Source: Pseudonocardia endophytica (lineage in GTDB: Bacteria; Actinomycetota; Actinomycetes; Mycobacteriales; Pseudonocardiaceae). Taken from it: DNA of 64,000 bases. The DNA lies in contig NZ_SMFZ01000002.1 in NCBI RefSeq assembly GCF_004339565.1, positions 124,001 to 188,000 of the forward strand, written 5' to 3'. The notes under the pieces were generated by a model. It was not told the DNA's origin. It made no database searches and was given only the letters and a program-made list of their open reading frames with translations. Made by a program: the position numbers and the translations under genes. This document shows, piece by piece, positions 6,457 through 15,286 of this stretch (position 1 is its first letter; every line of letters starts with the position of its first letter).

Positions 6457-8976
6457 ATGGACCGCAAGCGCCTCCTCCGCAATCCGCTGATCTGGATCGC
6501 ACTGCTGCTGGTGCTGTACTTCGGCTTCAGCACGCTGTTCGACGACACCCGCGGCTACACGCAGGTCGACACGTCGACGGCGCTGGCCCAGATCGCCGAC
6601 GGCAACGTCCAGAGCGCCGTCATGGAGGACAAGGAGCAGCGGCTCCGGCTCACCCTCAAACAGCCGGTCAACGGTGAGAACCAGATCATCACGCCGTACC
6701 CGGCGCAGTCCGCGGGCCCGATCTTCACCTCGTTGCAGCAGGCCCGCGGCATCGAGAACTACAACACGATCGTCCGGCAGGACTCGTTCCTGTCCACCCT
6801 GCTGATCACGATGATCCCGCTGGCGCTGGTGCTCGTCGTCCTGTTCTGGATGATGAACAACGCCCAGGGCGGCGGGAACCGCGTCATGAGCTTCGGCAAG
6901 TCCAAGGCCAAGCAGCTGAACAAGGACATGCCCAAGACCACGTTCGTCGACGTCGCGGGCGCCGACGAGGCGGTCGAGGAGCTCTACGAGATCAAGGACT
7001 TCCTGCAGAACCCGAGCCGCTACCAGGCGCTCGGTGCGAAGATCCCGAAGGGCGTCCTGCTCTACGGTCCACCGGGCACCGGTAAGACGCTGCTGGCCAG
7101 GGCCGTGGCCGGCGAGGCGGGCGTGCCGTTCTACACGATCTCCGGCTCGGACTTCGTCGAGATGTTCGTCGGTGTCGGTGCGTCCCGGGTGCGCGACCTG
7201 TTCGAGCAGGCGAAGCAGAACAGCCCCTGCATCATCTTCGTCGACGAGATCGACGCGGTCGGCCGCCAGCGCGGCGCAGGCCTCGGCGGCGGGCACGACG
7301 AGCGCGAGCAGACGTTGAACCAGCTGCTCGTCGAGATGGACGGGTTCGACGCCCGCGGCGGCATCATCCTGATCGCGGCCACGAACCGACCGGACATCCT
7401 GGACCCGGCGCTGCTGCGCCCTGGCCGCTTCGACCGCCAGATCCCGGTCGCGGCACCCGACCTGGCCGGCCGCAAGGCGATCCTCGGCGTGCACTCCAAG
7501 GGCAAGCCGTTCGCCGATGACGTCGACTTCGACGGCCTGGCCAAGCGCACCGTCGGCATGTCCGGCGCCGACCTGGCGAACGTGATCAACGAGGCCGCGC
7601 TGCTGACCGCCCGCGAGAACTCGACGGTGATCAACGGCGCGGCGCTCGAGGAGTCGGTGGACCGGGTCGTCGGCGGACCGAAGCGGAAGTCGAAGATCAT
7701 CTCCGAGCAGGAGAAGAAGATCACCGCCTACCACGAGGGCGGGCACGCGCTGGCCGCATGGGCGATGCCGGACCTGGAGCCGGTCTACAAGCTCACGATC
7801 CTGCCGCGCGGACGCACCGGTGGGCACGCGCTCGTCGTCCCGGAGGACGACAAGGGCCTGATGACACGTGCCGAGATGATCGCCCGGCTGGTGTTCGCCA
7901 TGGGCGGACGGTCGGCGGAGGAGCTCGTCTTCCACGAGCCGACGACGGGTGCGTCGAGCGACATCGACCAGGCCACCAAGATCGCCCGCGCGATGGTCAC
8001 CGAGTACGGCATGAGCGCCAAGCTCGGCGCCGTGCGGTACGGCCGGGAGCAGGGCGACCCGTTCCTCGGACGCTCGATGGGCAACCAGGCGGACTACTCG
8101 CTCGAGGTCGCCCACGAGATCGACGAGGAGGTGCGCAAGCTGATCGAGGCCGCGCACACCGAGGCGTGGGAGATCCTGAACACCTACCGGGACGTGCTGG
8201 ACAACCTCGTCCTGGAGCTGCTCGAGCAGGAGACGCTGAACCGCAAGGACCTGGAGCGGATCTTCGACCAGGTCGAGAAGCGGCCGCGGATCACCGCGTT
8301 CAACGACTTCGGCCAGCGCACGCCGTCGGACAAGCCGCCGATCCAGACCCCTGCCGAGCGGGCGCACGAGCGCGGCGAGCCGTGGCCGCCCGCCACCGAG
8401 CCGGAGCGCGAGCCCGCGCCGGTCGGCTCCTACCCGGGCTCCGCGCACGGTCTCGGCCAGCCGGGCCCGAACGGCGGTGGCGCACCGGTCCCCGGCAACC
8501 CGGGCACACCGGGGTACCCCGGGCAGCCGGGTCCGTCGTTCCCGAGCGGTCCGAACGGCTCGAACGGGTCCGGCGGCTACAACGGTGGCCAGGCCCCGCC
8601 GAACGCGGTCGCCCCGAACTACGGCGCCCCGCCGAACTGGCGACCCGCGACCACGCCGGCGGGCCAGACCTGGCCGCCGCCGAACTGGGCCGAGCAGCAG
8701 GCGCCGTACCCGGGCCGGAACGGTCCCGCTCAGAACGGTCCCGCTCAGAACGGTCCCGCCCAGAACGGTCCCGCTCAGAACGGTCCCGCTCAGAACGGAC
8801 CGTCGCAGAACGGACCCGACGGCTCCGATCAGCAGCAGGGGTCGCAGCAGGGTCCGGTGCAGAGCGGACCGTGGAGCACCCAGCCCCCGCCGACGCCACA
8901 GAACGGCCGGGGTGAGACGCACGACGGCACCCCGCCCTCCTCGGACCGCGGGCCGGACCCGGAGGCGGGACGCTGA
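6457..8976 (+). CDS. ftsH: ATP-dependent zinc metalloprotease FtsH
   Basis: 839 residues, membrane AAA+ protease for quality control of membrane and regulatory proteins. TM1 is at about 11-24, an extracytoplasmic loop follows, and TM2 is at about 113-133. Walker A GPPGTGKT is at 204-211 and the zinc site HEGGH at 426-430. From about residue 625 a Pro/Gly/Asn/Gln-rich tail of some 200 residues follows, longer than in most bacteria but seen in mycobacterial FtsH. The N-terminus aligns with Rv3610c, which supports the ATG at 6457. It heads the folate operon: its TGA overlaps the possible CTG start of folE. Confidence 0.96.
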   Translation: MDRKRLLRNPLIWIALLLVLYFGFSTLFDDTRGYTQVDTSTALAQIADGNVQSAVMEDKEQRLRLTLKQPVNGENQIITPYPAQSAGPIFTSLQQARGIENYNTIVRQDSFLSTLLITMIPLALVLVVLFWMMNNAQGGGNRVMSFGKSKAKQLNKDMPKTTFVDVAGADEAVEELYEIKDFLQNPSRYQALGAKIPKGVLLYGPPGTGKTLLARAVAGEAGVPFYTISGSDFVEMFVGVGASRVRDLFEQAKQNSPCIIFVDEIDAVGRQRGAGLGGGHDEREQTLNQLLVEMDGFDARGGIILIAATNRPDILDPALLRPGRFDRQIPVAAPDLAGRKAILGVHSKGKPFADDVDFDGLAKRTVGMSGADLANVINEAALLTARENSTVINGAALEESVDRVVGGPKRKSKIISEQEKKITAYHEGGHALAAWAMPDLEPVYKLTILPRGRTGGHALVVPEDDKGLMTRAEMIARLVFAMGGRSAEELVFHEPTTGASSDIDQATKIARAMVTEYGMSAKLGAVRYGREQGDPFLGRSMGNQADYSLEVAHEIDEEVRKLIEAAHTEAWEILNTYRDVLDNLVLELLEQETLNRKDLERIFDQVEKRPRITAFNDFGQRTPSDKPPIQTPAERAHERGEPWPPATEPEREPAPVGSYPGSAHGLGQPGPNGGGAPVPGNPGTPGYPGQPGPSFPSGPNGSNGSGGYNGGQAPPNAVAPNYGAPPNWRPATTPAGQTWPPPNWAEQQAPYPGRNGPAQNGPAQNGPAQNGPAQNGPAQNGPSQNGPDGSDQQQGSQQGPVQSGPWSTQPPPTPQNGRGETHDGTPPSSDRGPDPEAGR
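8719..8820 (+). repeat. 15-bp tandem repeat encoding NGPAQ units in the FtsH tail
   Basis: Six full 15-bp units (AACGGTCCCGCTCAG and close variants) and a partial seventh, in frame. They add NGPAQ/NGPSQ pentapeptides to the disordered C-terminus. Copy number is likely to vary between strains. Confidence 0.9.
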
Positions 8977-9044
8977 GCACCTCGGCGACGGACGCCCCGC
9001 CCCCGTTCCGGTCGGACGTCGTCGCCGCCGGCATCGCACCCGCG

Positions 9045-9620
9045 GTGCCGGAGGGCGTCGACATCGACCGCGCCGAGGCGGCCGTGCGCGAACTGCTGCT
9101 GGCCTGCGGCGAGGACCCGGACCGCGAGGGGCTCAAGGAGACCCCGGCCCGGGTCGCGCGGGCCTACGGCGAGATCTTCGCGGGGCTGTTCGTGGACCCG
9201 GCGTCGGTGCTGGAGAAGACGTTCGACGAGGGCCACGGCGAGCTGGTACTGGTGCGGGACATCCCGATGTTCTCCACCTGCGAGCACCACCTCGTGCCGT
9301 TCCACGGCGTGGCCCACGTCGGCTACATCCCGGCCGTCGACGGGCAGGTCACCGGCCTGTCCAAGATCGCGCGCGTGGTGGACCTGTACGCCAAGCGCCC
9401 GCAGGTCCAGGAGCGGCTGACCGGCCAGATCGCGGACGCGCTGGTGCGCAAGCTGGACCCGCGCGCGGTGATCGTCGTGATCGACGCGGAGCACCTGTGC
9501 ATGGCCATGCGTGGCATCCGCAAGCCGGGGTCGCGGACCACGACGTCGGCCGTGCGCGGCCTGTTCAAGAACTCGGCGTCCTCCCGGGCGGAGGCGCTGT
9601 CGCTGATCAGGCAGGGCTGA
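9045..9620 (+). CDS. folE: GTP cyclohydrolase I
   Basis: First enzyme of folate synthesis, GTP to 7,8-dihydroneopterin triphosphate. With GTG at 9045 the protein has 191 residues; CEHH at 79-82 and Cys152 in AEHLCMAMRG are the zinc-site residues. The frame is open upstream to CTG at 8973, which overlaps the ftsH TGA and would add 24 residues beginning STSATDAPPP; no ATG, GTG or TTG lies between. The family core begins at IDRAEAAVRELL, so both starts give a complete enzyme. Four fol genes follow without gaps. Confidence 0.93.
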   Translation: MPEGVDIDRAEAAVRELLLACGEDPDREGLKETPARVARAYGEIFAGLFVDPASVLEKTFDEGHGELVLVRDIPMFSTCEHHLVPFHGVAHVGYIPAVDGQVTGLSKIARVVDLYAKRPQVQERLTGQIADALVRKLDPRAVIVVIDAEHLCMAMRGIRKPGSRTTTSAVRGLFKNSASSRAEALSLIRQG

Positions 9621-9621
9621 C

Positions 9622-10497
9622 GTGAGTGCGCTGTTCGCACTCGGGCGCTGCGCGGTGCTGGGCATCCTGAACGTCACCCCGGACTCGTTCTCCGACGGCG
9701 GCCGCTACCTCGACCACGACCACGCCGTCGCGCACGGGATCGCCATGCGCGACGCGGGCGCCGACCTGGTCGACGTCGGCGGCGAGTCCACCCGACCCGG
9801 CGCGGGCCGGGTCGAACCGGCGATCGAGCGCGACCGGGTGCTGCCCGTCGTGCGCGACCTCGTCGCCTCCGGTGTGCGGGTCAGCGTGGACACCACCCGC
9901 TCCGAGGTCGCCGCCGCGGCCGTCGAGGCGGGCGCCACCGTCGTCAACGACGTGTCCGGAGGACTCGAGGACCCGCGGATGGCCGCCGTCGTCGCCGAGG
10001 CGCGGGTGCCGTGGATCCTGATGCACTGGCGCGGGCCCAGCGACCGGATGCAGCAGCTGGCCGAGTACGAGGACGTGATCGGCGAGGTCCGCCAGGAGCT
10101 CGTCGCGCGGGCCGACCACGCCGTGATGGCCGGGGTGGACCCGAACCTGATCGTGCTCGACCCGGGGCTCGGGTTCGCCAAGACCGCCTCGCACAACTGG
10201 GCGTTGCTGCGACGGCTGGACGTGCTCGTCGCGCTCGGGTTCCCGGTGCTGGTCGGCGCGTCCCGCAAGAAGTTCCTGGGCGCGCTGCTGGCCGACGCGG
10301 ACGGCACACCCCGCCCGCCGTCCGGACGCGACGGTGCGACGGCCGCGGTGAGCGCACTCGCCGCCGTGGCCGGAGCCTGGGGCGTCCGGGTGCACGACGT
10401 GGAGTCCACGATGGACGCCGTCGCGGTCAGCACGGCGTGCCGGCTCGGGGCGTCCCGCGCGAGGACCGGGCCCTGGCTGGGGAACCCGCCGCCGTGA
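9622..10497 (+). CDS. folP: Dihydropteroate synthase
   Basis: 291 residues, TIM barrel joining p-aminobenzoate to 6-hydroxymethyl-dihydropterin pyrophosphate; target of sulfonamides. Signatures NVTPDSFSDGG (17-27) and GGESTRPGA (53-61) are intact, as are the later DPGLGFAKT and GASRKKF motifs that bind pterin and sulfa. GTG at 9622 lies one base after the folE stop. The TGA overlaps the GTG of folB. Confidence 0.95.
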   Translation: MSALFALGRCAVLGILNVTPDSFSDGGRYLDHDHAVAHGIAMRDAGADLVDVGGESTRPGAGRVEPAIERDRVLPVVRDLVASGVRVSVDTTRSEVAAAAVEAGATVVNDVSGGLEDPRMAAVVAEARVPWILMHWRGPSDRMQQLAEYEDVIGEVRQELVARADHAVMAGVDPNLIVLDPGLGFAKTASHNWALLRRLDVLVALGFPVLVGASRKKFLGALLADADGTPRPPSGRDGATAAVSALAAVAGAWGVRVHDVESTMDAVAVSTACRLGASRARTGPWLGNPPP

Positions 10498-10868
10498 GCT
10501 CAGCAGGCACGGATCGCATCGAGCTCCGCGGGCTGCGCGTGCGCGGACGGCACGGCGTGTTCGAGCACGAGCGCCGCGACGGGCAGGACTTCGTCGTCGA
10601 TCTCGTCGTGTCCGCCGACCTGTCCGCGGCGGCAGCGTCCGACGACCTCGCCGACACGCTCGACTACGGCGCGCTGGCACAGCGGACGGCGGCGATCGTC
10701 GGCGGGACGCCGCACGACCTGATCGAGTCCGTGGCCGGGCGCATCGCCGACGACGTGCTGTCCGATCCCCGGGTCGAGTCCGTCGAGGTCACGCTGCACA
10801 AGCCGTCCGCGCCGATCCCGCTCGAGTTCGCCGACGTCGCGGTCGTGCTCCAGAGGTCCCGATCATGA
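10494..10868 (+). CDS. folB: Dihydroneopterin aldolase
   Basis: 124 residues; converts dihydroneopterin to 6-hydroxymethyl-dihydropterin and glycolaldehyde. The conserved GVFEHERRDGQDFVVDL segment and the C-terminal TLHKPSAPIP (catalytic Lys) are present. GTG at 10494 overlaps the folP stop by 4 bases (GTGA) and the folB TGA overlaps the folK ATG (ATGA), so translation is probably coupled through the operon. Confidence 0.94.
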   Translation: MSSAGTDRIELRGLRVRGRHGVFEHERRDGQDFVVDLVVSADLSAAAASDDLADTLDYGALAQRTAAIVGGTPHDLIESVAGRIADDVLSDPRVESVEVTLHKPSAPIPLEFADVAVVLQRSRS

Positions 10869-11374
10869 CCAGGGCCGTGCTCTCGCTGGGGTCGAACCTG
10901 GGTGATCGGATCTCCTACCTGCGGTCGGTGGTCGATGACCTGGGGCCCGCGCTCGTCGCGACGTCGCCGGTGTACGAGACGGCCGCGTGGGGCGTCGAGG
11001 ACCAGCCGGACTTCCTGAACGCCGTCGTGGTGGCCGACGATCCCGGGCTCGACGCGTGGGGCTGGCTCCGGCGCGGGCAAGCCCTGGAATCGGCCGCCGA
11101 GCGGGTGCGCGAGCAACGCTGGGGCCCGCGGACGCTGGACGTCGACATCGTCAGCGTGCGCGCCGACGACGGCTCCGAGGTGCGCAGCGACGACCCCGAA
11201 CTCGTCCTGCCGCACCCCGGCACCGCGTCCCGGGCGACCGTGCTGGTCCCGTGGTTCGACGCGGACCCGACGGCGACGCTGGACGGTCACGGGCTCGTCG
11301 TCGGGCTGCTGGACGGGCTGGACCGTTCCTCGATGCGCCGCCGGGACGATCTCCCGCTGATGGGCGCGCGATGA
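10865..11374 (+). CDS. folK: 6-hydroxymethyl-dihydropterin pyrophosphokinase
   Basis: 169 residues; transfers pyrophosphate from ATP to hydroxymethyl-dihydropterin, making the folP substrate. LSLGSNLGDR at the N-terminus and the HPPK signature RWGPRTLDVDIV (85-96) are intact. It overlaps folB and the next gene by ATGA at both ends. Confidence 0.95.
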   Translation: MTRAVLSLGSNLGDRISYLRSVVDDLGPALVATSPVYETAAWGVEDQPDFLNAVVVADDPGLDAWGWLRRGQALESAAERVREQRWGPRTLDVDIVSVRADDGSEVRSDDPELVLPHPGTASRATVLVPWFDADPTATLDGHGLVVGLLDGLDRSSMRRRDDLPLMGAR

Positions 11375-11853
11375 CACCGTCCCGGGCCCCGATGGCGCCG
11401 ACGAGACCGCAGAACCTGCTGGCCGTCGGGCTGCTCGCCGTCGTCGTCGGGAACCTCCTGACGCGGTTGTTCTACGCCGACATCCCGAGCCTGCCGATCG
11501 CGGCGGCGGTCGTGCTCGGCGTCCTCGGGCTCGCCGAGCTCGCGGGTGGCTTCGTGCTGCGCAACCGGATCGAGCGGCGCAACGACGCCCCTCCGGTCGA
11601 TCCGCTGCTGGCGGCGCGTGCGCTGCTGGTGGCGCGGGCGTCGGCGTACGCGGGATCGGCGGTGGCCGGTCTCTGGGTCGGGCTGCTGGTGCACACGCTG
11701 CCGGACGCGGGCACGGTCACGGCGGCGTCGGCCGACAGCGTGACCGGCGGGATCGGTCTCGCCTGCGCGCTGGTCCTCGTCGGGGCCGCGTTGTGGCTGG
11801 AGCGCTGCTGCCGCGCGCCGGACGACCCGGAGTCCGAACGCCGCCCGGAATGA
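11371..11853 (+). CDS. DUF3180 four-helix membrane protein
   Basis: 160 residues, four predicted membrane helices at about 16-34, 42-62, 90-110 and 127-145, with a charged loop and an acidic C-terminus. Position after folK matches Rv3605c (DUF3180). Function unknown; the fixed position in the folate operon may reflect co-expression only. ATG at 11371 overlaps the folK stop. Confidence 0.85.
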   Translation: MTPSRAPMAPTRPQNLLAVGLLAVVVGNLLTRLFYADIPSLPIAAAVVLGVLGLAELAGGFVLRNRIERRNDAPPVDPLLAARALLVARASAYAGSAVAGLWVGLLVHTLPDAGTVTAASADSVTGGIGLACALVLVGAALWLERCCRAPDDPESERRPE

Positions 11854-11906
11854 TGCTTTTCGGCGGTCCCGGCGCTTATCCGCTGCTGCCGGACTGCCGT
11901 CACCCG

Positions 11907-11912
11907 TAGGCT
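11907..11912 (+). promoter_or_regulatory. -10 box of a leaderless promoter for prsW
   Basis: TAGGCT 7 nt before the ATG at 11920, suggesting the PrsW gene is transcribed separately from the folate operon. Confidence 0.4.
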
Positions 11913-11919
11913 CCCCGGC

Positions 11920-13890
11920 ATGGTTTCCGCGGCGCCGCCGACGACAGCGGCCCCGTCCGCGAAGCGGCGCGGGGTACTGCTCCCGGTCGCCGGGCTGGTG
12001 CTGCTCGCGCTCTGCGCGCTGATCACGATCGGCATCGTCGAGCAGACGATCGGTCCGGTCGGGGTGCTGGTCGGCACGCTGTGCGCGATGCTCCCGGTCG
12101 TCCCGGTGGTCGCCACGTTCCTCTGGGTGGACCGCTGGGAGCCGGAGCCGCCGCGGCTGCTGCTGGCCGCGTTCGCCTGGGGCGCCGGACTGTCCGCGCT
12201 GGTCGCGCTGTTGATCAACTCGAGTGCGTCGGCCGTGTTGGACGCGGCCGCCGGACGTGGCGCCGGTGACCTGCTGGCGCCGGTGCTCGTGGCACCGATC
12301 GTCGAGGAGGGTGTCAAGGGCGCGTTCATCGTCGGGCTGCTGATCTTCCGCCGCAAGGAGTTCGACGGCGTCGTGGACGGCATCGTCTACGCGGGCGTCG
12401 TCGCGGCGGGTTTCGCTTTCACCGAGAACATCCTCTACCTGGGCCGCACCGTCGTGGACCCGGAGACGTCCGGTGTGCTGGGCACGCTGTTCATGCGCGG
12501 GATCGCCTCGCCGTTCGCGCATCCGCTGTTCACCTGCATGATCGGGATCGGGGCGGGTCTGGCGGTGGCCAGCCGCAGCGTCGCGACGCGGGTGGCGGCC
12601 GTGTTCGCCGGCTACGTCGTGGCCGTCGTGCTGCACGGGATGTGGAACGCGGCGTCCGTGCTCGCCGCGACGCCCGCGACGTTCTTCCAGGTCTACGCGT
12701 TCGTGATGCTGCCGGTCTTCGTCGGCCTGATCGTGCTCGTGGTGTACGCCCGGCGGCGGGAGGCCGCCGTCGTGACCGCGGAGCTGCCCGGTTTCGCCGC
12801 GGCGGGCTGGATCGCGCCCAGCGAGGTGCCGCTTCTCGCGGACCTGTCCCGGCGCCGTGGTTGGCGGGCTCTGGTGCAGCGACGCTCCGGCCGGAACGCC
12901 GCCCGCGCCGTCGCCGAGTACCAGGCGGCCGTCACCGAGCTCGCGTTCCTGCGGGCGCGCATCTCCCGGGGAGCGATCCAGGACAGCGCCGCCGCCGAGC
13001 ACGACGAGCGCGTGCGCGCCGTGCTCGCCGCCCGCGCCAAGGCCGTCGGAATGCCGGACGCCCTGACCTCGGCATGGCGCCTGCCCCCGCCCCCCGGCTG
13101 GCAACCGCCCCCGCCTCCCGAGCCCGACGGGTCGTACAGCCAACCGATCCGTCTCTCGCAGGGAGCGCCGGCCCCGCAGGGACCGTACGGACAGCCGGTT
13201 CGGTCCGGTTCGCCGGGACCGTCCGCGCCTCAGCCAGACCCCCTCGGTCCGCCGGGACCGTCTGCGCCGCAACGCCATCCGGGAACGGTTCCATCACATG
13301 GTCCCGGCTGGCACCCCGGTCACCCACCCCCGGGACCTGGCCAGCCGCACCCGGGACCTGGCCAGTCGCACCCGGGACCTGGCCAGTCGCCCGCGGGGAC
13401 GTCCCACCCGCCCGGCCCCGGTGGTCCGCCTCCGATGCCTGCTCAACCGACCGTCCCGGTGCAGCCGCCGCCTGGTGGCTCGGTTCGGGTGCCGCCCGAT
13501 GACCGGGTCCAGCCACCGCCGCGGATCCCGGCGGAGGCGTCGCCCGGCGACCCGGCCCGGCAACCGCCGGGAGGCACTGTCCAGCCACAGCCCGGAGGCA
13601 CTGTCCAGCCACAGCCCGGAGGCACTGTCCAGCCACAGCCCGGCGACGCCCGACCCGGTCCGCCCGCGCCCGGTACCTCGTCGGGCGCGCCGTCGTCCGG
13701 TCCCACCCGGCCGATCGGCCCCGTGCAGGCGCCGCCCGCGGGCGAGCCCCCGGCCCGGCCGGCCCACGCCAGGCCACCCGGACCTGCTGTTGATGGCAGC
13801 TCCGGCCCGTCCGCCGACCACGCGCGGGATCCGGGGCACGCCGAGCCGGACGATGCCGCCCACCCTGACGAAGGCCGCCACCGCCGCTGA
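11920..13890 (+). CDS. PrsW-family intramembrane metalloprotease with long Pro-rich tail
   Basis: 656 residues. The membrane core (about 20-285) carries the PrsW motifs: EEGVKG with Glu129-Glu130, FTENILY with Glu169-Asn170, FAHPLFT with His201, and LHGMWN with His239. Members of this family perform site-1 cleavage of membrane anti-sigma factors in Bacillus; the actinobacterial substrate is unknown. A soluble helical section (about 300-380) follows, then roughly 270 residues of Pro/Gly/Gln-rich sequence with tandem repeats. Orthologue of Rv3604c by position. The tail may be extracytoplasmic or may bind partners. Confidence 0.85.
   Translation: MVSAAPPTTAAPSAKRRGVLLPVAGLVLLALCALITIGIVEQTIGPVGVLVGTLCAMLPVVPVVATFLWVDRWEPEPPRLLLAAFAWGAGLSALVALLINSSASAVLDAAAGRGAGDLLAPVLVAPIVEEGVKGAFIVGLLIFRRKEFDGVVDGIVYAGVVAAGFAFTENILYLGRTVVDPETSGVLGTLFMRGIASPFAHPLFTCMIGIGAGLAVASRSVATRVAAVFAGYVVAVVLHGMWNAASVLAATPATFFQVYAFVMLPVFVGLIVLVVYARRREAAVVTAELPGFAAAGWIAPSEVPLLADLSRRRGWRALVQRRSGRNAARAVAEYQAAVTELAFLRARISRGAIQDSAAAEHDERVRAVLAARAKAVGMPDALTSAWRLPPPPGWQPPPPPEPDGSYSQPIRLSQGAPAPQGPYGQPVRSGSPGPSAPQPDPLGPPGPSAPQRHPGTVPSHGPGWHPGHPPPGPGQPHPGPGQSHPGPGQSPAGTSHPPGPGGPPPMPAQPTVPVQPPPGGSVRVPPDDRVQPPPRIPAEASPGDPARQPPGGTVQPQPGGTVQPQPGGTVQPQPGDARPGPPAPGTSSGAPSSGPTRPIGPVQAPPAGEPPARPAHARPPGPAVDGSSGPSADHARDPGHAEPDDAAHPDEGRHRR
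13329..13390 (+). repeat. 21-bp tandem repeat in the PrsW tail
   Basis: Three in-frame units starting CCCGGGACCTGGCCAG encode HPGPGQS-type heptads. Confidence 0.85.
13570..13641 (+). repeat. 24-bp tandem repeat in the PrsW tail
   Basis: Three identical in-frame 24-bp units starting GGAGGCACTGTCCAGCC encode GGTVQPQP octads. Identical bases indicate recent expansion. Confidence 0.9.
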
Positions 13891-13944
13891 CCGGCATCCG
13901 ACCGGACCGGCTGCAGCCACTCGTCGAACCTGTTGCCCACGGCC

Positions 13945-14066
13945 CGGCGGTCGTACGACCGCAACGTGCCACTCGATCCCGCTCACGGTTCGAGTGGAAC
14001 GTTCCGGCGGTCGCGACAGCCGTAAGGTGCCACTCGATCGCGCGGACCCGTCGAGAGGAACGTTTC
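13945..14066. repeat. Two tandem 60-bp palindromic units
   Basis: Units 13945-14004 and 14005-14066 abut and share CGGCGGTCG, GTGCCACTCGATC and GGAACGTT. Each can fold: in unit 1 the 16-bp palindrome GCGGTCGTACGACCGC (13947-13962) is followed by a 14-nt arm pair (13963-13976 with 13990-14003). They lie 55 nt after the prsW stop in a 500-bp gap (13891-14392) that holds no gene. The right half of the gap carries the promoter region of the next gene, with GAAGGAGTGAACG before its ATG. Confidence 0.75.
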
Positions 14067-14392
14067 CGCGGCCGCCGCGCTCTGAGCATGATCCGGATCA
14101 TGGGCCGCGCGCCGGCTCGCATCGGGTCCGGAGCCCCGTTCGTCCGGCGGACCCGTCCGAGCGCTGCTCTCGCACACGAACCGGGCCCGGCTCGGAGTCG
14201 GACCCGTCCCCATGGCGGCACGAGAGCTGCTCCCGTACGCCAGGAGCGCATGATCACCGGGCTGGGTGAGGACGGTCACCGGAGGTGCGAACGGCGGGTG
14301 GGGTGCGTCTAACCTGGGCCGCGCACGCGACAGTGTCAGTCGCCGGGCCTCGACCGGTACCCCTGGTGGACCGGAACGAGAAGGAGTGAACG

Positions 14393-15286
14393 ATGAACGC
14401 TGGCCGCCCCGCGCGGCTCGCCGTCGGAGTCGTGTCCGCCGGTCGGGTCGGGGTCGTGCTCGGTGCCGCACTCGCGGCTGCCGGCCATCATGTCGTCGCC
14501 ACGAGCGGGGTGTCCCGCGCGTCGGTGAAGCGTGCCGCCGATCTGCTGCCGGGCGTGCCGCTGCTGCCCCCGGACGAGGTCGTGACCGGGGCCGACCTCG
14601 TCGTCCTCGCCGTCCCCGACGACGTGCTTCCCGGCCTGGTCAGGGGCCTGGCCTCGGCCGGCTGCTTCCGGCCGGGACAGATCGTCGTGCACACGGCGGG
14701 CGCACGCGGCGTCGAGGTGCTGGGCCCCGCCGTCGCACAGGGCGTGCTGGGGCTGGCGCTGCACCCGGTCATGACGTTCACCGGGAACGTCGAGGACGTG
14801 CAGCGGCTGGCGTCGTGCTGCGTCGGCGTGACAGCGGCCGAGCCGGACGACGCGGCGTGGAGCGTCGGCGAGGCACTCGTGGTCGAGATGGGCGCGGAGC
14901 CGGTCCGGGTACCGGAGGCGTCGCGGCCGCTCTACCACGCGGCGCTCGCGCACGGCGCGAACCACCTGATGACGCTCGTCCGCGACTGCGTGGACCTGCT
15001 GGAGCACGCGGGCATCCGGCCGGCCGAGCGGATGGTCGCCCCTCTGCTGTCCGCGGCGCTGGACAACGCGCTCCGCCACGGCGACCGCGCGCTGACCGGC
15101 CCGGTCGCCCGCGGGGACACCGGCACCCTGCGCACCCACCTCGACGAGATCACCGCCGCGGACCCCGACCTGGCCGTCGTCTACCGCGCCATGGCCGCCC
15201 GCACGGCGGCCCGCGCGAACGACGCGGGCCTGCTCGACGAGTCGGCACTGGACGACGTCCGCACCACACTGGAGGAACACCGGTGA
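14393..15286 (+). CDS. Rossmann/DUF2520 oxidoreductase-like protein next to panC
   Basis: 297 residues. An N-terminal NAD(P)-binding Rossmann fold starts at about residue 9 (VGVVSAGRVGVVLGAAL); the C-terminal DUF2520 helical half includes LYHAALAHGANHL and GPVARGDTGT. Orthologue by position of Rv3603c. The fold and the overlap with panC (GTGA) suggest a dehydrogenase linked to pantothenate synthesis, such as a ketopantoate reductase, but this is inference. The start has GAAGGAG at good spacing. Confidence 0.8.
   Translation: MNAGRPARLAVGVVSAGRVGVVLGAALAAAGHHVVATSGVSRASVKRAADLLPGVPLLPPDEVVTGADLVVLAVPDDVLPGLVRGLASAGCFRPGQIVVHTAGARGVEVLGPAVAQGVLGLALHPVMTFTGNVEDVQRLASCCVGVTAAEPDDAAWSVGEALVVEMGAEPVRVPEASRPLYHAALAHGANHLMTLVRDCVDLLEHAGIRPAERMVAPLLSAALDNALRHGDRALTGPVARGDTGTLRTHLDEITAADPDLAVVYRAMAARTAARANDAGLLDESALDDVRTTLEEHR

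Noticed and set aside
8719..8820. CRISPR-like short repeats
   Set aside because: The 15-bp units are contiguous, in frame and without spacers; they encode part of the FtsH tail.
6355..9039. An 894-residue open frame on the minus strand opposite ftsH
   Set aside because: It mirrors the high-GC third positions of ftsH, is Arg/Val/Leu-rich without family motifs, and lies wholly over a certain gene.
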